A stretch of 29,065 bases of DNA from Gymnopilus junonius. Its lineage: Eukaryota; Basidiomycota; Agaricomycetes; Agaricales; Galerinaceae. The DNA lies in contig JADNYJ010000409.1 in the NCBI GenBank assembly GCA_015501075.1, forward strand, positions 1-29,065, read 5' to 3'. Below the pieces are notes generated by a model that made no database searches, was not told where the DNA came from, and saw only the letters and a list, made by a program, of their open reading frames with translations. The stretch's first letter is position 1, and each line of letters starts with the position of its first letter. Shown one piece after another: positions 22,126 to 29,065 of this stretch. The position numbers were made by a program, and so were the translations under genes.

Positions 22126-23340
22126 TCACCCAGACCAGACAGGCTATATGAATCACAACGTCAATGTTTCAAATACAAATCGCAGAAGAGACCGAATCAA
22201 CTCACAGGACCGGGCTGGGTGTAGTTGGCGGGGACGGCTGAAGTAAGGAAGGAAGAAAAGTATCTTAGAGATTGAACGCCCGCCGTACGAAAATCACTTA
22301 CGATCGTAGATATTAATCAAAATTCCAGGTTCCTGCATAATAGGTTTATGAGCCAAACTGCGATGATTGGAAGGGGAATTTAGATTGACATATCCAGTGT
22401 ACACCCCAGGAATGGCAACAAGAGGCCCGGGTGTTCCAGTACCTCCGTTCGTAACATTAACTTGAGCGCAACTGAGATAGAATTGGGCTAGAGGAGTAGA
22501 TGAGATCAACGAGTCCCGAGGATGAAATAGATTACTTACCACCGCCGAATGTACTCGCAACGTGCAGAGCAATTTGCTCAGTGTGCACGAGATACTGTCC
22601 ACTGGGCAGATTCTTAGGAATGGCAAAGTTGACGGTGGTAATTCCTGAAATGAGTTAGAAATAAGAAGGCACCAAACTTTAAAAAGGGTAATATGTACCT
22701 GTGCCTGGGAAGGTGATGGTCTGTCCCCCATCGGTTACGGCGCTAATCTGGAAGACCTAAAATTGAGGACAGTAAGCAAAATTTCAAGGTTAATTGGTAG
22801 TCGTCTCGTACCTTAAACCACACAGTACCATCGCCGTCCCATGAAGCTACGTTGTTGTCCGGAGCTTTCGCCATATAGACGTTGATAACCTAGTAATGGC
22901 ATTTATTACCAATTTGCTTCTCATCGATCCCACACACTTACACCTGGATGGTAGATGGGTCCATCAGCCTCGATGCCGATGGTAGACCCCGCCTCTACTG
23001 TGGCAGTCGATGCAACAGCGTTAGTTTGAGATGTGTAGCACCGTAGGTCAATACTAGTGACATCGGTGACCTGTTAAGGGTATGACGCTTAGTGCATGTG
23101 CAAAGAGAATCATTAGCGTAACTGACTGGAGCCTGAGAGTCAAAGTTATTAGTCTTCCTGATGTTCACCCAGTCTCCCGTGTTGGTCCCTCCGACGATGA
23201 GATCAGGGAGGGTATCTAAGGAGAGACGAAAATTTAGTAAACCAGAAGGATGTATGGAATTTGAAACATAACCTACAGTGAGAGGACACCAAAGTGGAGA
23301 GTGAAAGCGCGGCAAATATCACAGATTTCTTTCCAAACAT
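22126..23340 (-). CDS. AA9 lytic polysaccharide monooxygenase, intact, secreted
   Basis: Ten exons on the minus strand give 233 aa: 23340-23277, 23215-23127, 23070-22942, 22889-22812, 22756-22699, 22644-22540, 22487-22390, 22332-22302, 22237-22206 and 22143-22126. All phases agree. A 20-residue signal peptide ends LVSS, so the mature protein starts His-Tyr-Thr; His21 forms the histidine brace that binds copper. The second copper ligand is His92 in [15 protein letters not shown]. Second-sphere and axial residues are His167 (EQIALH), Gln176 and Tyr178 ([13 protein letters not shown]). The protein ends [10 protein letters not shown] then PGPPVWSG, as AA9 proteins do, with no CBM1 or anchor. The enzyme uses copper and O2 or H2O2 with an electron donor to cleave cellulose or other glucans outside the cell. 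Its decayed paralogue is at 7310-8486 in the opposite arm. Confidence 0.95.
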
Positions 23341-25036
23341 CTTCAAGGTATAAGGTTTTTGCTCTGGTATACCGCAGGGCTTTCAGCTGTCTTTTATACT
23401 ACCAGCTCCACATAAAATTTATAGCACAATTCGTCTCGTTCAAGCAGAGTGTTATGTCATTTAGTCTTCTTTAACTTCCGTTTGGGGCCGGTGTGACCAA
23501 TGGACTTCATCCCTGCTTTCAGGCTTCCGAGAACTTGTCGAGGCTCAGCCATGCGCCACCAAATTTTCCGTATCTCCACGTCGGCCACAGACCATGCTTC
23601 CTGTAAGTGAATTGGAGTAATTGGTATAGACACTATCACACAACAGCCCTGGAGCATTTCCTGCAGAAATCTTACAGCTTAGCTTAAGAAATTTATGTTC
23701 GGAGAAGTGAGGCTTAACAGGACAGGTGGAAACGTGATGCGTAGCTAAAATCATTGGTCATAGCAGGAACATCGTCGGGTTAACGATGAGTTAAATTAGT
23801 CTAAACATCCCAATTTTTGTCAACGAAAATACAATGTCATATATTTAGAGAAAAGAAGGGTATTTATAAATGAAAAGTCGAAAATAGATGAGAGGAAAAG
23901 GCATACACCATGGAATGCAACAATGCGCTGAACTTAAGTGCTTCGTCAGAGAAGCAACCTGCAAATTAATCCGAAATCCCGTTGCTCAGAAGTTGGCTAG
24001 ATGACACAAGGAAGGAACTAAACCCCTTCAAAATCGCAGATAACCCGGAGTCGCTGCTATATATTTGGGTACGAGCTACTGATGCCAATAGCAATTTATT
24101 TGCCAAGTATAAGAGCTTCTAATGGCGAATGTGAGTGGCGAGCGAGGGTCCAGAAGCAAGTGTTATGCAGACAATCATGACGCAGAGATGCTTTAAAAGT
24201 GAGCGCTTAGCACTGCAAAAGACGGGCGCTGATTGAAGCATGTTGACTCGGAGGAAGTGACGGATGTAGGTAAAGCCGCTTGCCCTGGTTGCGGTCTGAT
24301 AAAATGGAGAGGGTACAATACGCCACGCCACATGGCAAAGTGGCGGCCCGATTGCCCGGATCACCAGTAAGCCAAACTTGACCGAAATGAAGAGTCTCAG
24401 TCGAAACTTGAGTACTAGAAAATGCTTCAGTTCCAGAGCCTGTGTGGTGCCAAAAGTCGTGAATTGACTAACTAACTAATGAAAGCAACATAGAGACATG
24501 AGATGCAGTATCATGATTTGGAACTGGCCATCTATACGCACAACCAATATATAATGATACTTCGCGAATTCTTTTCATAGGCCGTCATCAAAAATATTGG
24601 ATTAAAAAAAATCTTCAGTCGCGTCAACGAAAGTTAACATTTCCAACCTGAAGGTCTGACTACTTATGACGACTGAATTCGATGAAGGATCCGGACCGAA
24701 ATAATCTGCTACAGACAAATATTCAATATTGACAAGGATATGCCCTGAGCACATGTTTGTGGGAGATGGCTTACTCCAAATCCATATGCGGGGCATATCT
24801 GCAAATATCAAATAACACTTGGCCCTATTCCTTGACCCATGCGGAACCCGTAGACTCCGATGTCTTCGCCATTTGCACTTTCCCCTCAGCGACCGACGGC
24901 TAAGACGAGCCCGCCTTTCGGGTATCAGCGGCGAGAGCAAACCCATGTAAGTCTACGACCACGGGTACAGACGGCATCTTTGCAATGCCCCCTCAAGATC
25001 TGGTGTCAAGGCATTTAGCCTTGAGAAAACAGGAAA
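23341..25036. other. Upstream DNA of the AA9 gene and gap to the next pseudogene
   Basis: The first 380 bp belong to the right duplication arm and hold the promoter. The remainder shows no recognised gene. Minus-strand frames at 24119-24364 and 24602-24946 have no family signature. Confidence 0.45.
23392..23398 (-). promoter_or_regulatory. TATA box of the intact AA9 gene
   Basis: TATAAAA on the minus strand, about 55 bp before the ATG, in the context AGTATAAAAGAC shared with the other arm. Confidence 0.65.
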
Positions 25037-26364
25037 TCAAGACCTGTCATTGTTCTTAACGACCACCGCGTGAGGAAGAGAAATCTTGTAGGAATCGTCA
25101 GAGCTCGAAAATCGTTCGACTGACGTCGTGATGTGCACCCCTCTCTCCTTGTCATCAGTTGGTTCGAAGGCAACGTCCGTGGTTCGTAGTTCGAAAGTAT
25201 CCACATGTCTTCGTTGTCGTCTTGCACCGATGGTGATCGTATGATCTGCCGAGTCAGAAACAGCAAAGTTGAGAGGGGGCAAAGTCCGCAAAGTAGTAAC
25301 ACCAGTCGAAGAAATGTATCCGAATTTGATGTCACGAAATACCCGGCAAGCCATTGCATTGTTTATTGCGACGTTCGGGATGGTGAACATGACATGGAAA
25401 AGAGGTGGAATCGTGTTCGGGGCGAGAATCATGGCAGTGCTCAAGACATTGAACCCTACGGTTACGCTGTTGATGAATGAAGCGTGAGTTTTAGTATCAA
25501 GCAAATTTTGAGGAATTAAGACTAACAGGTAGTACTCTTGCCCGCTTTGAAGTAATGCCCGAGAGAGACCTGGTAGACCCTTCCCTTGAAGAAGATCGCA
25601 AAGCGGCCTCGCCACGAATCATCGTAGGGTCGTGTCGGCCAATAATTTATAGGTCACAAAGAGGAAGATCATAGTGTCGTTAATGGTCGTAATGATAATC
25701 CCCGCCAAGCTGAAGGCTTGACAAAGTGTTGATGCATCGATTGTAGTCCCGATGTGGCCACCCCCAATGGCAAAAGGACTGTAATGGAGCCAGCAAGCGT
25801 GCTACCATAGAAGCAAAGAGCGCAACGATATACCTATTGTTGTTGAAAATGGCTCTAATGCGGAAGAAGAAAAGCAACGATGTTGACGGCACTGCTACTG
25901 CATAACAGCACCCAAGGGCGACCTGAAGCGTCTGCAATCCCCAACAGGACCAACTAAAGATGTCACCCATCGGTAAAGAGAGGAAGACCTATTTTGACGT
26001 ACTCTGGAATGCAGTAGACGAGATAATATATGAGAAGGCGGCGATTCTGTTGATACTCGATCAACGTCGCAAGGGTTAAAATCTAAGCGCAAAACTCACC
26101 TCGAAACAAAGTAATCGACTATCGGAAAGCGAATCCTATGCCTACGCAACATATTCCAATCGTTTCTCATATTAATAAGAATGTCCCAAGAGAACATCTG
26201 AGAGCGAACGAGCATTAAGCATTGCCAGCGTTCAGGAAGAGTGACCAAGCATACCCCACAAGTCGCGACATAAAGGTATCGAGATACTTCAAGCTGACCA
26301 GCCAAAGCTGGATCCAACCAGGCCAAAGGGTGGAAGGATTTGGAAGGTCAGAGGGAGTGGCCAT
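25037..26364 (-). pseudogene. Seven-helix membrane protein (DUF6533 type), heavily frameshifted
   Basis: Family landmarks appear in the right order but in changing frames. They run: MATPSDLPNPSTL, then LDPALAGQLEVSRYLYVATCG, an in-frame 54-nt intron, DILINMRNDWNML and RFPIVDYFVSR. After a second intron come IAAFSYIISSTAFQ, VGPVGDC, LQVALGCCYAVAVPSTSLLFF, IFNNNRYIVALFA, LAGSITVLLPLG, GGHIGTTIDASTLCQAFSLAG, TTINDTMIFLFVTYKLL, LSRALLQSGQEYYL, and after a third intron AMACRVFRDIKFGY. Frame changes fall near 26330, 25945, 25797, 25763 and 25600, and a TGA follows YKLLADTTLR. The homologous proteins are integral membrane proteins of unknown function, abundant in Agaricomycetes. The C-terminal 150 codons remain open and end at 25037. 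At least five independent breaks make this a pseudogene unless the local assembly is very poor. Confidence 0.85.
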
Positions 26365-28230
26365 CGGGATGGCTCTTGAGCAGGGAGCTACAGTCCAATA
26401 CAAGTCTTGTGGGCTTATATCACATCCCGGGTCAATCCCATAGGATTACCGTGGATATATATCGTTTAGTGGCTTTAGTACGGGAGCTCCAATCAGTGAA
26501 CAGCTTGATGGCTATGTTTACTATCGCAAGAAAGGAGCAAATGATGAGCGCGAACTTAAGTCAGTGCCGAGTTGCGCGGGAGGCGAGGTTCACCCGGGTA
26601 GCCGAGCCGTGACCTCGACATACTTAGACTCGTCTAAGTCTCCCAGTCTTTCAATTATGGACCATTACTGAAGCAGAAACAAGGTTATAACCATTCTGCG
26701 AACCTTATTTATCGCCCCAAGAAATAGTAATTGAGCAAGAATTTTCAACGGCCAAAATTGTGTCATTTGACCGCATGTCGGTCTCAGAGCTTGTTTCAAG
26801 GGTCTACACAATAGACGGGTACACCGGCCTCCGGATTCGTTACAGCCCGGGTCGCTTGCCTTTGACGTGCGAACCCGAAATAAATCCCGAGGATCGAGAA
26901 CCTTTTATTTCCAAGTTATATCGAATTCAAATTTTGAAGAAATAACTGACCAAGGACTTGTCGACCGTTGGGATTCAGATAATTATAACCACTCGGAGAA
27001 TGCAGATAAGAGGCAGATGAAGTGCATTTTGGCATTACCATCAGTGGCGCTTCTGGCCATCACAGTCATGTCAAGGGTATTTTGACTTGCTCCAGTCCTT
27101 GTGGAAGAGAATCTCGCTAGGAAGTCAGAGTGTTCGAACCGTACATCATGTTGCCACGCTCAAGACAAACAACCTTCCTAGGATGCGAAGAGGGTACCCT
27201 AAAACTGATGGTGGCCCATCACCACTGGATCGTGGAACAGGAGGCAACTGTAAGCGAAACGGCACGGAGTCCTTCACTGGATCTGCAAAGCTCGCGATCA
27301 AGCTGGCAGCCACAGCACAAAAATCGTGGATTGCCATGACATCTTCTCGTAATCTTCTGCTGCTCGTTGTCCGTACCTCCAAGCGCGCTGGCGCAGAGAA
27401 CCATATAAAGATGGAGATTCCATAAAAAGGTGAAATTCTGCACTCCTCCAGATCAAAGCACTGAAAGATTGTGTGCAGGAGATAAATGAGCAGACCGTCA
27501 TTCGCATGCGCAGTGAAGAAGGAATTAAAAGAAATAGATTTTTTTTCTAAGGACTGCCTGGTCCTTGGAACAAAATCATGAGGAAGAGCAAGATATCATG
27601 ACTTTGCATGGAGAACTCGAGAAATGTTCCGTATAAACCTTGTATACATTAAGCCGACAGCAGTGACGAGGAAGAGATGGCCACTTACCTTATAACAGCA
27701 TCACATTATTCACATACACGAATGGCAGTAGATAATCCAAGGGCTGATGTGCACTGCTTCCAGCATTCCCTATCGTTGGTGATATCTTCAGGAGCTATTT
27801 AGCTGCCCCTTTAAAGGTGGACAACAGCAGTGGCTTGACGTCGTCGGACTCGGACCAGACACAACAACGAAACAACAATCCATGGTACGTGTGACACAGA
27901 TAGATAATCACAAGGGAGTTGCAGCACATGGTGGGAGACAAACAGTCCTTGGAGTCAGAGAAAGTAAAGATATTCCTAGTGAGCTTCTTGGAATTGCTAC
28001 GTGGGGTGTTGCGCAAGTTCAACGTTGAAAACTTTCGAGGGGGCGGGACAACGGCCCGGAATTGGCGGTCCGCCATATCCTTGTCAACTGATATGATTTT
28101 GCGTGTTCCTTCTTCCAGACCTCCTATAAAGCGCAAGCAGCCCGGATGGGCTCTCGCTCCCTTCTTTCACTAGTTCTCCATCGGACAGAACACCAAAGAG
28201 CATTGGCTTACCTCTTTTCACTGCAAAATA
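26365..28230. other. Gap with no recognised gene
   Basis: Frames of 60-113 codons on both strands overlap each other and show no family motif. One minus-strand frame starting near 28076 (MADRQFRAVVPPPRKF) could be the start of a divergent gene, but I cannot support it. The last 100 bp should include the promoter of the L-fuconate dehydratase gene; no TATA box stands out. Confidence 0.4.
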
Positions 28231-29065
28231 ATGGTCAAAATTATTGGTTTTGAGACGCATGGTGAGTTCCTTTTGGCGAGCTTGCTGTTTTGTTCTTTTA
28301 TTGACCAAACCTACGTAGATGTGCGATTTCCTACTTCGCTGACTGGGGACGGTACGGATGCTATGTGAATTATTTTTCTCGAAACTATTCCTACAAATGA
28401 TACTGACGACACCATGTAGGAACACGGATTGCGACTACTCCTCTGCATACGTCGCTCTATTGACGGACTCGGATCTTGTTGGCTACGGGATGACGTTCAC
28501 AATCGGTCGAGGCAATGACATTGTACGAGAGTCCCGAAATTCAACATGACGGAAAATGCTAATTGTCTTGCCTGCAGGTCTGTGCGCAATCAAGGAGGTC
28601 GCGAACCGTTTGGTTGGAAAGGACACCGAATCTCTATTTGCTGATATGGGAAGGACATGGGATTATATGATGGCAGATCCTCAATTACGCTGGTGTGCTT
28701 TTCTTCACGAATTACGCATCCTGGGCGATGACTTATTGGTTGCTGTTAGGATTGGACCAGAAAAGGGTGTTATTCATATTGCATCAGGCGCAGTAAATAA
28801 TGCTCTGTGGGACATGTACGCACGATCGCGCAAGAAACCTCTTTGGAAGCTTGTTGTTGACTTCACGCCTGTAAGAAAGCATTTCGCTATATTTGCTTGG
28901 TCTCAACCTATCTGCAGGAGAGCTGGTTAGATCAGCAGCATTCAGATATATTACAGATGCTATCACTAAGGAAGAAGCTTTAGCTATGCTCAAAGAAAGA
29001 GAAGCCGGAAAGAAAGAACGTGAAGCAAAAGTTCTGGAGATTGGGTTCGTCATTTTTCTATCTAC
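28231..29065 (+). CDS. L-fuconate dehydratase (enolase superfamily), 5' part, with two apparent one-base deletions
   Basis: Exons are 28231-28261, 28319-28364, 28420-28522, 28578-28692, 28750-28870 and 28918 to about 29044, running off the window. Landmarks in order are [89 protein letters not shown] and [17 protein letters not shown]. This is the N-terminal capping domain and start of the barrel of fuconate dehydratases in the mandelate racemase group, which convert L-fuconate to 2-keto-3-deoxy-L-fuconate. The catalytic barrel residues lie beyond the window. At 28584-28587 the expected VCAAIKE reads out of frame unless one G is added. At 28918 the expected ELVRS is likewise off by one base. 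Either the gene is decaying or the sequence has two errors. Confidence 0.82.

Larger units (their letters stand above)
20870..23720 (-). repeat. Right arm of the inverted duplication, carrying the intact AA9 LPMO
   Basis: Reverse-complement counterpart of 6940-9870. Landmarks on the plus strand are the palindrome at 20880-20893, TTAATTAAACAGTCGA near 21750, the AA9 gene, and GGCTCAGCCATGCGCCAC at 23542-23559. Apart from the AA9 gene I see no coding sequence in it. Limits are approximate. Confidence 0.65.

Noticed and set aside
27146..27507. Minus-strand frames with a hydrophobic start, possibly a secreted protein
   Set aside because: Three overlapping frames compete, and no motif or consistent splicing supports one.
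1..29065. CRISPR arrays, operons or other prokaryotic features
   Set aside because: The window is eukaryotic nuclear DNA with spliceosomal introns; no regular spaced repeats are present.

Overview
The window reads as nuclear DNA of a filamentous basidiomycete, most likely an Agaricomycete. Genes carry many GT-AG introns, mostly 50-65 nt. The families also fit: a BTB/POZ protein of the type expanded in mushroom-forming fungi, a seven-helix membrane protein of the DUF6533 type, AA9 lytic polysaccharide monooxygenases (LPMOs), L-fuconate dehydratase, and a Tup1 corepressor whose splice pattern I could follow to the stop codon.

Layout. Positions 1-1312 (minus) hold the 5' part of a Gln/Ala/Ser-rich protein whose frame appears broken. 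Positions 2262-4305 (plus) hold two tandem BTB genes, the first a pseudogene and the second intact. A 643-bp MITE-like element with 65-bp terminal inverted repeats follows at 4357-4999. Next come a truncated tRNA-Phe 3' half and an intact intron-containing tRNA-Phe(GAA), both minus. Positions 5460-6472 (minus) encode an intact conserved fungal protein of unknown function.

At about 6.9-9.9 kb lies the left arm of an old inverted duplication. It carries a decayed AA9 LPMO (7310-8486, plus). The right arm, at about 20.8-23.7 kb, carries an intact AA9 LPMO in the opposite orientation (22126-23340, minus). The roughly 11-kb loop between the arms holds TUP1 (14510-19112, plus; 8 exons, 1113 aa by my splicing) and about 4 kb of gene-free upstream DNA. 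Right of the right arm are a heavily frameshifted seven-helix membrane protein pseudogene (25037-26364, minus) and the 5' part of an L-fuconate dehydratase gene (28231 to the window end, plus) with two apparent one-base deletions.

The genes do not form one pathway. Tup1 is a global corepressor and AA9 enzymes are typical carbon-regulated secreted enzymes, but a functional link between them here is only a guess. The most interesting items are the very large Arg/Glu/Asp mixed-charge segments on both sides of the Tup1 oligomerisation domain, the inverted LPMO-bearing duplication around TUP1 with one dead and one intact copy, the MITE, and the duplicated tRNA 3' half. I saw no clear evidence of a wholly new system. 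Exon boundaries were placed by eye from splice sites and family conservation, not by any search.
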